Notes: generated by a model not told the origin, from the sequence alone. 64,000 nucleotides of DNA from an uncultured Oscillospiraceae bacterium (GCA_947625285.1 CANQNS010000003.1:124001-188000), one strand, 5' to 3'. Positions 32,077 through 41,276 are shown, numbered from the stretch's first letter. Numbers and translations are program-made.

Positions 32077-33411
32077 ATGGCAAATATGCGAATGGACAAA
32101 AACCCCATGCCCCAGCAGGACCCGGCTGTCCGCCGGGGCAATTTCGACGAGGCCGCTCTGGGCTATGACCTGCCCACCGCTATGGACGAGGCGGCCCGGT
32201 GCCTGCGCTGCAAGGTGCCCAAGTGCGTGCGGGGCTGCCCGGTGGGCGTGCCGGTCCCGGACTTCATCGCCAAGGTGGCGGAGGGGGACATGGACGGGGC
32301 CTATGACCTGATCGCCGGGGCCAACGACCTACCCGCCGTCTGCGGGCGGCTGTGCCACCAGGAGCAGCGGTGCGAGGGCCAGTGCATCCGGGGCATCAAG
32401 GGCGAGAGCGTAGCCATCGGCGCGCTGGAGCGGTTCGTGGCAGACCGGCATCTGGCGGCCGGAGAGACGTCCCGGGAGGCTCTGCCGCTGCCGGAGCCGA
32501 ACGGCCACAGCGTAGCGGTGATCGGCTCCGGCCCGGCGGGCCTTGCCTGCGCGGGGGAGCTGCTGCGCCGGGGCTATGACGTGACGGTGTTTGACGCCTT
32601 TTCCGAGCCCGGCGGCATGCTGACCCATGGGGTGCCCTCCTTCCGGCTGCCGGGGAACGTGGCGGCGGCGGAGATCGCCCGGCTGCAGCGGGCCGGCGTG
32701 AAGATCGAGACCGGCGCGGCCATCGACCAGGACAGGAGCATAGACGCTCTCTTTGAAGAGGGCTTCGAGGCGGTATTCATCGGCACGGGCGCCGGTGTCA
32801 ACCAGCCCCTGGGCATCCCCGGCGAGGACCTGGAAGGGGTGTATACCGCATACCAGGTGCTGCCCCGTGGGGAGGGCGCGTCCATCGGCAGACGGGTGGC
32901 CGTGCTGGGCAGCGGCGATATGGCCCTGGACGCGGCCCGCTGCGCGGTGCGCCTGGGCGCGGAGAAGGTGTGTCTCGTCTGCCGGGCCGCCTACGCGGAG
33001 GGGCTGTCCGCCCGTAAGGAGGACGTGGCCCGGGCCCGGGAGGAGGGCATAGAGTTCCTGCCGGACCATGAGGCGGCGGAGCTGCTGGCCGACGCAAAGG
33101 GCCATGTGGCCGGGGTCCGGGCCGTCTGCGTGGAGCCGGACGGGACCCAGACCGACGAGCGGGTCCTGCCGGCGGACACGGTGATCAACGCCGTGGGCGC
33201 GGCCACGGGGCCAAGGCTCCTGGACTCCACGCCGGGCCTGAACGGCTCGGCGGCGGAGGGCGTGCGGGCAGACGCCGTCACCGGGGCTACGAGCCGGGTG
33301 GGGGTGTTCGCAGGAGGCGACGCCGTCACCGGCGCGGACACCGTGATCGGTGCCATGGCCGCCGGCCGCCGGGCCGCCGCGGGCATCGACGTATATATCA
33401 ACAGCCGTTGA
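32077..33411 (+). CDS. Glutamate-synthase small-subunit-like NAD(P)H oxidoreductase
   Basis: A protein of 444 residues with an N-terminal iron-sulfur domain (CLRCKVPKCVRGCPV and CGRLCHQEQRCEGQCIRG) and two Rossmann folds: FAD site VIGSGPAGLACAGELLRRG and NADP site AVLGSGDMALDAARCA. This is the GltD/GltA family; in Clostridia the close relative NfnB works with NfnA in electron bifurcation. No NfnA or large glutamate-synthase subunit lies here, so it may serve as a stand-alone oxidoreductase. The ATG at 32077 follows GAGGGAGAG; the frame upstream overlaps murF. Confidence 0.87.
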   Translation: MANMRMDKNPMPQQDPAVRRGNFDEAALGYDLPTAMDEAARCLRCKVPKCVRGCPVGVPVPDFIAKVAEGDMDGAYDLIAGANDLPAVCGRLCHQEQRCEGQCIRGIKGESVAIGALERFVADRHLAAGETSREALPLPEPNGHSVAVIGSGPAGLACAGELLRRGYDVTVFDAFSEPGGMLTHGVPSFRLPGNVAAAEIARLQRAGVKIETGAAIDQDRSIDALFEEGFEAVFIGTGAGVNQPLGIPGEDLEGVYTAYQVLPRGEGASIGRRVAVLGSGDMALDAARCAVRLGAEKVCLVCRAAYAEGLSARKEDVARAREEGIEFLPDHEAAELLADAKGHVAGVRAVCVEPDGTQTDERVLPADTVINAVGAATGPRLLDSTPGLNGSAAEGVRADAVTGATSRVGVFAGGDAVTGADTVIGAMAAGRRAAAGIDVYINSR

Positions 33412-33469
33412 CAGAACTGCTTGGCCGGAGGCGGCGCTCGCGCCTCCGGCCATCCTTGGAGGTGGGCGC

Positions 33470-34147
33470 ATGGGCCATGGGAGAAGAAAGCTGCTGCCTC
33501 TGTGGCTGGTCCTGGCGGCGGCGGGCGCGCTGTGCGCCGGGTCGCTGCTGGTAGGGCGCGGCGGCACGCCGTCCGGCCCGCCGCCCGCATTGGACGGCGG
33601 GGAGGCCTGGAACGGCACGTCGCTTTTTCTGGGCGACAGCATCACAGACTTCTGCGACCTGTCCTTATATTACCCCGGCCTGGACGCCATCAACGAGGGC
33701 GTGTCCGGGGAGACCACAGCGGATATCCTGGAGCGGATGGACCGGTCCGTATATGCCTATGAACCGGACGTGCTGGTGCTGCTGGCGGGGGTGAACGATA
33801 TCCTCTCCGGCGTGCCGGACGACGCTGTGACGGCGGGGCTGGAGGCCATCATCGCCGGAATCCGGGAGCATTTGCCGGAAACGGCGGTCCTGGTGCAGTC
33901 CATCTACCCGGTGGCGGAGGGGGACGACCTGTGGTACACGGGCCATATCCGTGCCGTCAACGAGCGCCTGGAGGAGCTGGCGGCGGGATATGGCTGCCGG
34001 TATGTGGACGTGTACGGCGCGCTGTGCGCCGCCGACGGACGGCTGGACAGCCGCTATTCCGACGACGGCCTTCATCCCAACGACGCCGGCTACCGGGCGG
34101 CGTGCCCGCTGGTGGCCGCCGCCATCCGGGAGACCGACGGCCGGTGA
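33470..34147 (+). CDS. SGNH/GDSL hydrolase, exported
   Basis: A protein of 225 residues with an N-terminal signal or anchor helix (LLPLWLVLAAAGALCAGSLL) and an SGNH esterase domain: block I FLGDSITD (catalytic Ser), block II Gly in NEGVSGETT, block III LLAGVNDI (Asn), and block V SDDGLHPN (Asp and His). Such enzymes remove acyl groups from lipids or cell-wall sugars outside the membrane. The ATG at 33470 has TTGGAGGTG upstream. A GC-rich hairpin (33424-33449) separates it from the oxidoreductase gene. Confidence 0.85.
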   Translation: MGHGRRKLLPLWLVLAAAGALCAGSLLVGRGGTPSGPPPALDGGEAWNGTSLFLGDSITDFCDLSLYYPGLDAINEGVSGETTADILERMDRSVYAYEPDVLVLLAGVNDILSGVPDDAVTAGLEAIIAGIREHLPETAVLVQSIYPVAEGDDLWYTGHIRAVNERLEELAAGYGCRYVDVYGALCAADGRLDSRYSDDGLHPNDAGYRAACPLVAAAIRETDGR

Positions 34148-34190
34148 GGCGCCGGCCCCATACGAAAGATGACGACGAAGAGGCGAGAGT

Positions 34191-35336
34191 ATGAAGACGA
34201 TCCTGCTGGTCTTCGGCACCCGTCCCGAGGCGGTCAAGATGTGTCCGCTGGTGCGGGAGCTGAAGAGCCGGGAGCAAGTTGATACGGTGGTGTGCGTCAC
34301 CGGCCAGCACGATGAGCTGCTGGCGCCGGTGCTGCGGGCGTTTTCGGTGACGCCGGACTACGATCTGGGCGTCATGCGGCCGGAGCAGTCTCTTTTCGAC
34401 GTCACCACCCTGGTCCTGCAGCGTCTGCGCCCGGTGCTGGAGAAGGTGCGGCCGGACGTGCTGCTGGTCCACGGGGACACCACCACCACCTTCGCGGCGG
34501 CCCTGGCCGGCTACTATGAGCGCGTGCCTGTGGGCCATGTGGAGGCGGGGCTGCGGACCTATGACGCCCAGCGGCCGTTCCCGGAGGAGTTCGACCGCCG
34601 GGCGGTCAGCATCGTCAGCCGCTATCACTTCGCCCCCACCCGGCAGGCGGCGCAGAACCTGCTCCGGGAGGGAGTGGACCCGGCCCGGGTGTTCGTGACG
34701 GGCAATACCGTCGTCGACGCGCTGAGGACCACGGTCCGGGAGGATTTCCGCCACCCGGTCCTGGACTGGGCCGCCGGCAGCCGCCTTGTCCTCATCACCG
34801 CCCACCGGCGGGAGAATCTGGGCGGGCCCATGCGGGAGATGTTCCGGGTCATCCGGCAGGCGGTGGACCGGCGGCCGGACGTGAAGGCGGTCTATCCCGT
34901 ACACATGAACCCGGCGGTGCGGGCCGCGGCGGAGGAGGCCCTGGGGGGCCATGAGCGGATCCGCCTCATCGAGCCGCTGGACGTGGTGGATTTCCACAAC
35001 ATCATGCGCCGCAGCTATCTTGTGCTGACCGACTCCGGCGGCGTGCAGGAGGAGGCGTCCAGCCTGGGCGTGCCGACGCTGGTGATGCGTGACGTGACGG
35101 AGCGGCCGGAGGGTATCGCGGCGGGAACGCTGCGCCTGGCTGGGACACGGGAGCAGACTGTCCGGCGGGAGCTGGACCGGCTGCTGGACGATCCCGCCGC
35201 CTATGGGGCCATGGCCCGGGCGGAGGACCCATACGGCGACGGACAGGCCTGCCGGCGGATCGCGGATGTACTGTGCGGCCCGCATGAGAGCGGAGAGGAA
35301 GGACGGTCCTGCGGTGAGCATCATCGAGATCCATGA
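34191..35336 (+). CDS. wecB: UDP-N-acetylglucosamine 2-epimerase (non-hydrolysing)
   Basis: A protein of 381 residues converting UDP-GlcNAc to UDP-ManNAc, precursor of teichoic-acid linkage units or of other surface polymers. Seen: VFGTRPEAVKMCPLV, HGDTTTTFAAALAGYY, HVEAGLRTYD, ITAHRRENLGGP, PVHMNPAVR, and TDSGGVQEEASSLGVP. The catalytic Asp, Glu and His positions of the GT-B fold are present. It lies in core sequence 2.7 kb before the sugar island and is not part of it. It probably feeds wall teichoic acid. Confidence 0.94.
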   Translation: MKTILLVFGTRPEAVKMCPLVRELKSREQVDTVVCVTGQHDELLAPVLRAFSVTPDYDLGVMRPEQSLFDVTTLVLQRLRPVLEKVRPDVLLVHGDTTTTFAAALAGYYERVPVGHVEAGLRTYDAQRPFPEEFDRRAVSIVSRYHFAPTRQAAQNLLREGVDPARVFVTGNTVVDALRTTVREDFRHPVLDWAAGSRLVLITAHRRENLGGPMREMFRVIRQAVDRRPDVKAVYPVHMNPAVRAAAEEALGGHERIRLIEPLDVVDFHNIMRRSYLVLTDSGGVQEEASSLGVPTLVMRDVTERPEGIAAGTLRLAGTREQTVRRELDRLLDDPAAYGAMARAEDPYGDGQACRRIADVLCGPHESGEEGRSCGEHHRDP

Positions 35337-36132
35337 CCTGGCGGACCCGGCGTTGGACGTATATGAGCGGCTGACGGAGGCGCAGCGCAGGAACCGCCGG
35401 GAGCCGGAGATGGGCGTTTTCATCGCCGAGAGCGCGAAGGTCATTCGGGCGGCCCTGGACGCGGGCTGCGAGCCGGTCTCCTTTCTCATGACCCGGCGGC
35501 ACCTGGACGGCCAGGGGAGAGAGTTCATCGGCCGCCGGGGGGATGTGCCGGTGTACACCGGGGACGAGGCGGTGCTGGAAAAGCTGACCGGCTACCCGGT
35601 GAACCGGGGGATGCTGTGCGCCATGCGCCGGCCGCTGCCGCTGACGGTGGAGCAGGTCTGCGCCGGGGCGCGGCGTCTGGCCGTGCTGGAGGGCGTGACG
35701 GACGCTGCGAACGTGGGGGCCGTATTCCGCTCCGCGGCGGCGTTGGGCATGGACGGCGTGCTGGTGACGGACACCTGCTGCGACCCTCTGAACCGGCGGG
35801 CGGTGCGTGTCAGCATGGGCACGGTGCTGCAGGTGCCCTGGGCCTGTGTGGAGGACTGGCCCAGGGGCGGCCTGGAGCGGCTGCGGGCCATGGGCTTTTT
35901 GACCGCCGCGCTGGCTCTGGAGGAGAACAGCCTGGACATCGCTGATCCGGCCCTGGCGTCGGCGGAGCGGCTGGCCCTGGTGCTGGGGACGGAGGGGGAC
36001 GGCCTGGCCCAGCGGACCATCGCGCTCTGCGACCGGACCGTGCGCATCCCCATGCAGAACGGGGTGGACTCGCTGAACGTGGCCGCCGCCGGGGCCGTGG
36101 CCTTCTGGCAGCTCCGTGTCCGGGGCACATAA
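35314..36132 (+). CDS. SpoU-family RNA 2'-O-methyltransferase
   Basis: A protein of 272 residues. The N-terminal L30e-like substrate domain covers about 20-105 (MGVFIAESAKVIRAALDAG). The SPOUT domain covers about 115-270: motif 1 VTDAANVGAVFRSAAALG, motif 2 LVLGTEGDGL, motif 3 SLNVAAAGAVAFW. It would methylate a ribose of rRNA or tRNA; the exact base cannot be named. I chose GTG at 35314 with AGGAAGG upstream; an ATG at 35284 is in frame. Either start overlaps the end of wecB, so they are coupled. Confidence 0.88.
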   Translation: MSIIEIHDLADPALDVYERLTEAQRRNRREPEMGVFIAESAKVIRAALDAGCEPVSFLMTRRHLDGQGREFIGRRGDVPVYTGDEAVLEKLTGYPVNRGMLCAMRRPLPLTVEQVCAGARRLAVLEGVTDAANVGAVFRSAAALGMDGVLVTDTCCDPLNRRAVRVSMGTVLQVPWACVEDWPRGGLERLRAMGFLTAALALEENSLDIADPALASAERLALVLGTEGDGLAQRTIALCDRTVRIPMQNGVDSLNVAAAGAVAFWQLRVRGT

Positions 36133-36184
36133 TCGGCAGGCGAAGTTCATAGGATGTACCAAAATCGATCCGGAGGTATGCCCT

Positions 36185-36961
36185 GTGAACAAGTTAAAAG
36201 TCATGCTTATGAAACGCCGCAGGCTCTTGGGTCCCGCCGCCCTGGTGCTTGCGGTGATAGCTATATTCTGGGTGGTGAACAGCCCCGCCGTGGTAGGGGT
36301 GTCCGCCTCGGCCCGGCAGCTGCCCATCTACTCCGTGCAGCGGGACAATAAAGCCGTCAGCCTGACTTTCGACGCGGCCTGGGGCAACGAGGACACCCAG
36401 ACGCTCATTGACATCCTGGATAAGTACGGGGTCAAGGCCACGTTCTTCCTGGTGGGCCAGTGGGTGGACAAATACCCGGAGAGCGTCCAGGCCCTCAGCG
36501 ACGCGGGCATGGAGATCGGCAACCACTCCGACACGCATCCCCATATGGCAAAGCTGTCCGAGAAACAGATCATCGACGAGGTGAGCCAGTGCAGCGGCAA
36601 GATCGAGGCCATCACCGGGGAGGAAGTAACTCTGTTCCGCTGTCCCTACGGCGAGTATGACGACGAGGTCATCACCACCATCCGCAATATGGACATATAC
36701 CCCATCCAGTGGGACGTGGACTCCCTGGACTGGAAAGATTTGTCGGCGGCGGACATCACCAAGCGTATCACCTCCAAGGTCCGGGACGGGAGCATCATCC
36801 TTTTCCACAACGCGGCCAAGCATACCCCGGAGGCATTGCCGGGCATCATAGAGTACCTGCTGGCGGAGGGATATCAGATCGTGCCGGTATCGGAGCTGCT
36901 GCTGGACGGGACATACGACATCGACAACACCGGGCGCATGATCGCCTGCAGCGGAGCGTGA
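36185..36961 (+). CDS. pdaB: Polysaccharide deacetylase, PdaB-like sporulation protein
   Basis: A membrane-anchored NodB-fold protein of 258 residues. An N-terminal anchor helix (LLGPAALVLAVIAIFWVV) is followed by the deacetylase domain: SLTFDAAWGNEDTQTLIDIL, the zinc motif GNHSDTHPHM, RCPYGEYDDEV, WDVDSLDW, and ILFHNAAKHTPEALP. The replacement of the usual TFDDG by TFDAAWG is characteristic of the PdaB sporulation subgroup, which is needed late in spore development. GTG start at 36185 with GGAGG at 36172-36176. A strong terminator follows, and the sugar island begins after it. Confidence 0.88.
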   Translation: MNKLKVMLMKRRRLLGPAALVLAVIAIFWVVNSPAVVGVSASARQLPIYSVQRDNKAVSLTFDAAWGNEDTQTLIDILDKYGVKATFFLVGQWVDKYPESVQALSDAGMEIGNHSDTHPHMAKLSEKQIIDEVSQCSGKIEAITGEEVTLFRCPYGEYDDEVITTIRNMDIYPIQWDVDSLDWKDLSAADITKRITSKVRDGSIILFHNAAKHTPEALPGIIEYLLAEGYQIVPVSELLLDGTYDIDNTGRMIACSGA

Positions 36962-36962
36962 C

Positions 36963-37002
36963 AAAGCCCCGGGCCGCCGGAAATCGGCGGCCCGGGGCTT
37001 TT
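36963..37002 (+). terminator. Terminator bounding the sugar island on the left
   Basis: A perfect 17-base-pair GC-rich stem (36963-36979 with 36985-37001) and a short T-run. Its sequence and the TTTTCCGGCGGC that follows recur at the far end of the island (54691-54740). Confidence 0.92.
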
Positions 37003-37067
37003 CCGGCGGCCGACGCGCGCGTGCCGGAAACACAGGGCCGGCGCCGAGCGCACGGACGCGGAGCCAG

Positions 37068-37096
37068 TTGACAATAGATAGAAAAAAAGGTATAAT
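37068..37096 (+). promoter_or_regulatory. Perfect consensus promoter of the sugar island
   Basis: TTGACA at 37068-37073 and TATAAT at 37091-37096 with an exact 17-base spacer, about 110 bases before the first gene. A small inverted repeat, ATAAAT (37099-37104) and ATTTAT (37110-37115), lies at the expected start of transcription. All following genes to 54682 point the same way, with few gaps. Confidence 0.92.
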
Positions 37097-37205
37097 CCAT
37101 AAATACGTGATTTATATGCTAAAGTGCCGCGTATGGGCCGTGCGTCAGGCTTTTCCGGAGATACAAATTATTATGACGCAGAGGTGTTCGGTAGGAGGAA
37201 TGATG

Positions 37206-37907
37206 ATGAATAGCATAGCCATTATAACGGCAAGAGGCGGTTCAAAACGCATTCCCCATAAAAATATCAAAAGCTTTTGTGGAAAACCGATCATAGAATA
37301 TTCGATCGACGCCGCGCTTTGCGCAGACAGGTTTGAAGAGGTGATGGTCTCGACCGACGATGAAACGATAGCGAAGATCTCAATGGACGCCGGTGCGAGC
37401 GTTCCTTTTTTGAGAAGTGAAAAGACGTCGAACGACTACGCGACCACGGCGGACGTTTTGAAAGAAGTTTTACAGGAATATGCGAAAAAGGGAAAGCATT
37501 TTGATATGCTTTGCTGCATATATCCGACGGCACCTTTCGTGACAGCAGAAAAACTGAGATCGGCCGTTGACGAGCTTTCAGGATCATCTGCGGATTCCAT
37601 CATGCCGGTCGTTGCATACAGCTATCCCCCCCAGAGGGGACTTGTTATCCGTGATGGCTGTGTTCAGTTTCAATACCCGGAATATGAAGCCTCCCGCAGT
37701 CAGGACCTAGAGACGATCTATCATGATTGCGGTCAGTTTTATGTATGTAAAACAAAAGCCTTTGAAAGCGTCGGTACGCTCGTTACAAAGGATACGATCC
37801 CGTTTTTCATGCCGGAGGAGGAAGTACAGGATATAGACAACCTGTCAGACTGGGCCTTGGCAGAGATGAAATACCGGGCTTTTTTATGTAGAAAAAATAT
37901 GGCTTAA
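37206..37907 (+). CDS. pseF: CMP-pseudaminic acid cytidylyltransferase (PseF-like)
   Basis: A CMP-sugar synthetase of 233 residues that activates a nonulosonic acid with CTP, the last step before transfer. Seen: IAIITARGGSKRIPHKNIK at the N-terminus, GKPIIEYSI, VSTDDETIA, and DNLSDWALAEM near the end. Choice of PseF over NeuA/LegF rests on the whole Pse gene set nearby. ATGs at 37200, 37203 and 37206 are all in reach of AGGAGG (37193-37198); 37206 gives the usual N-terminus. GC is clearly lower than in the core. A C7 run at 37626-37632 lies mid-gene. Confidence 0.85.
   Translation: MNSIAIITARGGSKRIPHKNIKSFCGKPIIEYSIDAALCADRFEEVMVSTDDETIAKISMDAGASVPFLRSEKTSNDYATTADVLKEVLQEYAKKGKHFDMLCCIYPTAPFVTAEKLRSAVDELSGSSADSIMPVVAYSYPPQRGLVIRDGCVQFQYPEYEASRSQDLETIYHDCGQFYVCKTKAFESVGTLVTKDTIPFFMPEEEVQDIDNLSDWALAEMKYRAFLCRKNMA
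37626..37632 (+). repeat. C7 homopolymer inside pseF
   Basis: Seven C in the Ser-Tyr-Pro-Pro-Gln codons of pseF. A slip would truncate the enzyme. Length 7 is at the lower limit of what usually varies. Confidence 0.5.
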
Positions 37908-37944
37908 ATACCGGTACGATCCGGAAAGGCTCGCTGGAGGGAAA

Positions 37945-38970
37945 ATGGACGAAGGAGTTAAAGTCAGCATAATCGTGTCCACTTATAACGGTGAGAATAT
38001 GCTGCCAAAACTGATGGATACGCTGCTATCTCAGACGCTGGACAGTTATGAGATCATTTTGGCTGACGATTGCTCTGCTGATAATACGCGGCTGCTCATC
38101 GACGGATATGTTAAGGCGCACCCGGATAAAGTCGTTGCAAATTACATGACCGCCAACACCAGAGGTTCCGGCACGTTCAATCAGTCTGTCAAGCTCGCAA
38201 GAGGAAAGTATCTGGCGTTTATCGACCAGGACGACTGGGTAGACAGGACGATGTACGAAAAGCTGTATGATTCCGCCGAAAGAGAAAAAGCGGAAGTAGC
38301 CGATTGCAATGCCGCGTTGGTCGATTCACAGGGAAGTATATCGGAAATTGAAAACAGCAATTCAGCCGATCAGGTCGGAGATATCACAGTAGAAAAAAGA
38401 AGGTCGCTTTTTGTTTCTCCGGGATGGCGTCTGACCAAGATATTTCGGAAGGATTTTCTTATACAAAACGATATCTATCATTGCGACAACGTATGTTTTG
38501 GCGACAATTATTTTATGGAGCATATCGCCGCATACTGCCGTAGGATCGCGAAGGTCGACGAGCCCCTGTATTTTTATCGCACAGATATGGCTTCGATCAA
38601 CAGATCATACAACAGCCCGATCTTATATGACCGCGTGAGATCCGCCGAGCTTATGATCGAGAGCTTGACTCAGCGGGGGTTTATGGATCAGTTCAAAGAT
38701 GAGATCGAGTACAGATTCTACGAACTGTTCTATGTCAATTCGATTGATGTTTTCTTGAAAAAATTTAAGCCCTGTGAAGTCAACGAGCTGCGATATTTAC
38801 GCGGTGTAATGAAGCGGAAATATAGAGGATATAGGAAAAACAAGTATTTCAAGTCCCGTATCTCAACAAAGTATAAGCTGATCGCTCTTGCCTGTGATCT
38901 TAGCCCTCTGGCCTTGTGTAAAACATACGAGGCATACCGTTTTCTGAAATCCAAATTGCTTAAAGCGTAA
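37945..38970 (+). CDS. Glycosyltransferase family 2
   Basis: A GT-A fold enzyme of 341 residues. Seen: VSIIVSTYNGENMLPKLMDTLL, ILADDCSADNT, and the metal-binding FIDQDDWVD. The C-terminal 100 residues are helical and basic (KYKLIALACDL), suggesting membrane contact. It is the only transferase in the island, so it probably adds one of the two sugars made here to a growing surface chain. Other transferases, an initiating transferase and a polymerase must lie elsewhere. AT-rich with AGA codons, unlike the core. Confidence 0.88.
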   Translation: MDEGVKVSIIVSTYNGENMLPKLMDTLLSQTLDSYEIILADDCSADNTRLLIDGYVKAHPDKVVANYMTANTRGSGTFNQSVKLARGKYLAFIDQDDWVDRTMYEKLYDSAEREKAEVADCNAALVDSQGSISEIENSNSADQVGDITVEKRRSLFVSPGWRLTKIFRKDFLIQNDIYHCDNVCFGDNYFMEHIAAYCRRIAKVDEPLYFYRTDMASINRSYNSPILYDRVRSAELMIESLTQRGFMDQFKDEIEYRFYELFYVNSIDVFLKKFKPCEVNELRYLRGVMKRKYRGYRKNKYFKSRISTKYKLIALACDLSPLALCKTYEAYRFLKSKLLKA

Positions 38971-39011
38971 CATTTTTGCGCTGTCATCCGTTATGTTGTC
39001 GAGGTGATCCT

Positions 39012-40319
39012 ATGCCCCTGTATACGATCGAAGATATCCTGTCGTGGGTCGAAGAGCGAAATCGGACGGTCCATGTATCCATCCGAAAGAGCCGGCTCGA
39101 GGACTCGGACGCGTGGTATTACAACGATGCCGAGGGATATATCGAGAATCGGAACAAGAGCTTTTTCCGGATCACGGGCATGCAGAAGCTGATCGACGGC
39201 TGTGTGGTGGCAGAGCAGCCGATGATCATACAGCCGGAGATCGGCTTTCTTGGTATTTTATGCCATCGTTTCAACGGCGAGATGCACTGTCTTATGCAGG
39301 CGAAGATCGAACCGGGCAACATCAACCATATCCAGATATCACCGACGATCCAGGCAACCATGTCCAACTTCACCCAGAAGCATAACGGGGATAAACCCCC
39401 CTATCTGGACTACTTTCTGCACGCGGCGGACCACAGGATCGTGGTAGATCAGATACAGTCTGAGCAGTCGTCGCGTTTTTACAGAAAGCGCAATCGGAAC
39501 ATCGTCGTGGAGGTGGAGGAGGACGTCCCGGTGCTGCCCAGCCATCGGTGGATGACGGTGGGGCAGATCAAGGAATTGATGCACTATGACAACCTGGTGA
39601 ACATGGATACACGTACGGTGCTGTCCTGCCTGCCCCTGAGCGAGTACGCGGACAAGCTCACAGACCCGGCCCTGCGCCGGTCCGCTATGGGGGGGGCAAG
39701 CAGTGTTCTGCCGGCGGTGTACCAGTTTATCAACAACTACAAAATGTTTGATGAAAGCAGTTATCGCTTTGTGCCGCTGTATGATCTGAAGAGCTGGCAC
39801 ATGAAGAACGGAGAGTTCGTCTGCGACCATCTGTACAGCTTTAAAGTGGTGTTCTGCGACATCGAGATCGAGGGCCGCGAGGTGCGGCACTGGTCGCAGC
39901 CTCTGTTTGAGGCGGTCGGAGCGGCGACGTTTGGCCTTGTGACGGCGGTCATAGACGGCAAGATGCTGTTCCTTGTCCGGGCGATGCCGGAGGCTGGCTG
40001 TTTTGACAAGCTGGAACTGGGCCCGACGGTGCAGCGGGAGGCGACCTGGGCAGGGCCGGGAAACGCCGTGGACGAGCTGTTTGACCGATACCTTGCGGAA
40101 AAAAGAGGGGTCCGCTTTGATACGTTTCTCTCAGAGGAGGGCGGCCGGTTCTACCATGAGCAGAACAGGAACGTGGTCCTGTCGATCGACGGGTCCGAGC
40201 TGCCGGAGCTTCCGGCAGGATATTTCTGGCTGGACTATAAGACGCTCAACGAGCTGGTGCAGATCAACAACTGTCTCAACATCCAGCTGAGAAACCTGCT
40301 GTCGGCGTTGGAGTGGTGA
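39012..40319 (+). CDS. NDP-hexose 2,3-dehydratase
   Basis: A 435-residue member of the EvaA/TylCVI/UrdS family, which removes water from NDP-4-keto-6-deoxyglucose to start 2-deoxysugar formation. The protein is an internal duplication, as the family is: FLGILCHRFNGEMHCLMQAKIEPGN in the first half matches ATFGLVTAVIDGKMLFLVRAMPEAG in the second, each followed by LGPTVQ/ISPTIQ and SEEGGRFYHEQNRN/SEQSSRFYRKRNRN. The ATG at 39012 follows GAGGTGAT. A run of eight G at 39689-39696 falls at codon 226-229. Known mainly from actinomycete antibiotic clusters. Confidence 0.9.
   Translation: MPLYTIEDILSWVEERNRTVHVSIRKSRLEDSDAWYYNDAEGYIENRNKSFFRITGMQKLIDGCVVAEQPMIIQPEIGFLGILCHRFNGEMHCLMQAKIEPGNINHIQISPTIQATMSNFTQKHNGDKPPYLDYFLHAADHRIVVDQIQSEQSSRFYRKRNRNIVVEVEEDVPVLPSHRWMTVGQIKELMHYDNLVNMDTRTVLSCLPLSEYADKLTDPALRRSAMGGASSVLPAVYQFINNYKMFDESSYRFVPLYDLKSWHMKNGEFVCDHLYSFKVVFCDIEIEGREVRHWSQPLFEAVGAATFGLVTAVIDGKMLFLVRAMPEAGCFDKLELGPTVQREATWAGPGNAVDELFDRYLAEKRGVRFDTFLSEEGGRFYHEQNRNVVLSIDGSELPELPAGYFWLDYKTLNELVQINNCLNIQLRNLLSALEW
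39689..39696 (+). repeat. G8 run inside the 2,3-dehydratase gene
   Basis: Eight consecutive G span the codons Met-Gly-Gly-Ala in mid-gene. The gene is in frame as sequenced. Gain or loss of one G would end translation soon after codon 228 and remove the second half-repeat of the enzyme, so this run could switch the deoxysugar branch on and off. Confidence 0.65.
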
Positions 40320-40321
40320 GC

Positions 40322-41275
40322 ATGAGGATCGGGATTCTTGGGACATCGGAGATAGCGTTCCGGCGCTTTTTGCCTGCGCTCGTGAAGAGCGGTGAGCTGG
40401 AATATGCGGGCGTAGCCAGCCGGACGCCGGAGAAGGCAGTACCTTTCCGCGAGCGGTATGGCGGCGAGATCTACCACGGCTACGACGCGCTGCTGGCGGA
40501 CGAGAGCATAGAGGCGGTATATGTCCCGCTTCCCCCGGCGCTCCATTTTGTGTGGGGGCGGAAGGCTCTGCGGGCGGGAAAACACCTGCTTTTGGAGAAG
40601 CCGTTCACAACATCCGCCGCGGATACAAAGACGCTGTTGGAGCTGGCGGGGCAAAAGGGGCTGGCGGTCCATGAGAACTATATGTTCCTGTTCCATGAGC
40701 AGTTGAAAGAGATCCTGGAGATGGTGAACGGCGGCAGGATCGGGGATGTGCGCCTGTATCGTATGGCGTTCGGGTTCCCCCGGCGGGACGCCGGCGATTT
40801 CCGTTATGACAAGTCACTGGGAGGCGGCGCGCTGCTGGACTGCGGAGGGTACACACTGAAGCTGGCGAGCGTGCTTCTCGGAGACACGGCCCGTGTGGCG
40901 TGCGCGCAGCTGGACCGGACGGAAGAATTTGACGTGGACCTGTACGGCAGCGCAACGCTCGTGAACGATGCGGGCGTGACGGCCCAGGTTTGCTTCGGAA
41001 TGGACAACAGCTATAAGTGCGACCTGGAGGTATGGGGCAGCAAGGGCTGCATTACCACAGGCAGGATCTTTACCGCGCCGGCCGGCTTCACGCCGGCGGC
41101 GGATGTGAGGATAGGCAGCGAAACGGAAACGGTGGAGCTGACGGCGGATGACTCTTTCGCCAAGTCCATCGCGCATTTTTGCCGCTGCATACGGGACGAG
41201 AAGGCAAGGGAGCAAAACTACTCCGACATTCTCCGGCAGGCAGAGCTGGTGGATGCGGTGAAAGGATCGGAATGA
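40322..41275 (+). CDS. Gfo/Idh/MocA oxidoreductase, probable NDP-hexose 3-ketoreductase
   Basis: A protein of 317 residues with an N-terminal Rossmann fold (MRIGILGTSEIAFRRFLPAL) and the family signature EKPFTTS near residue 98. DYDK/GGGALLDCGGYTL marks the C-terminal substrate domain. Following a 2,3-dehydratase, this family supplies the 3-ketoreductase (UrdT/TylCII type) that fixes the C3 hydroxyl of the 2,6-dideoxysugar. It starts two bases after the dehydratase stop, and its stop precedes the next ATG by one base. The exact stereochemistry is not predictable here. Confidence 0.85.
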   Translation: MRIGILGTSEIAFRRFLPALVKSGELEYAGVASRTPEKAVPFRERYGGEIYHGYDALLADESIEAVYVPLPPALHFVWGRKALRAGKHLLLEKPFTTSAADTKTLLELAGQKGLAVHENYMFLFHEQLKEILEMVNGGRIGDVRLYRMAFGFPRRDAGDFRYDKSLGGGALLDCGGYTLKLASVLLGDTARVACAQLDRTEEFDVDLYGSATLVNDAGVTAQVCFGMDNSYKCDLEVWGSKGCITTGRIFTAPAGFTPAADVRIGSETETVELTADDSFAKSIAHFCRCIRDEKAREQNYSDILRQAELVDAVKGSE

Positions 41276-41276
41276 T

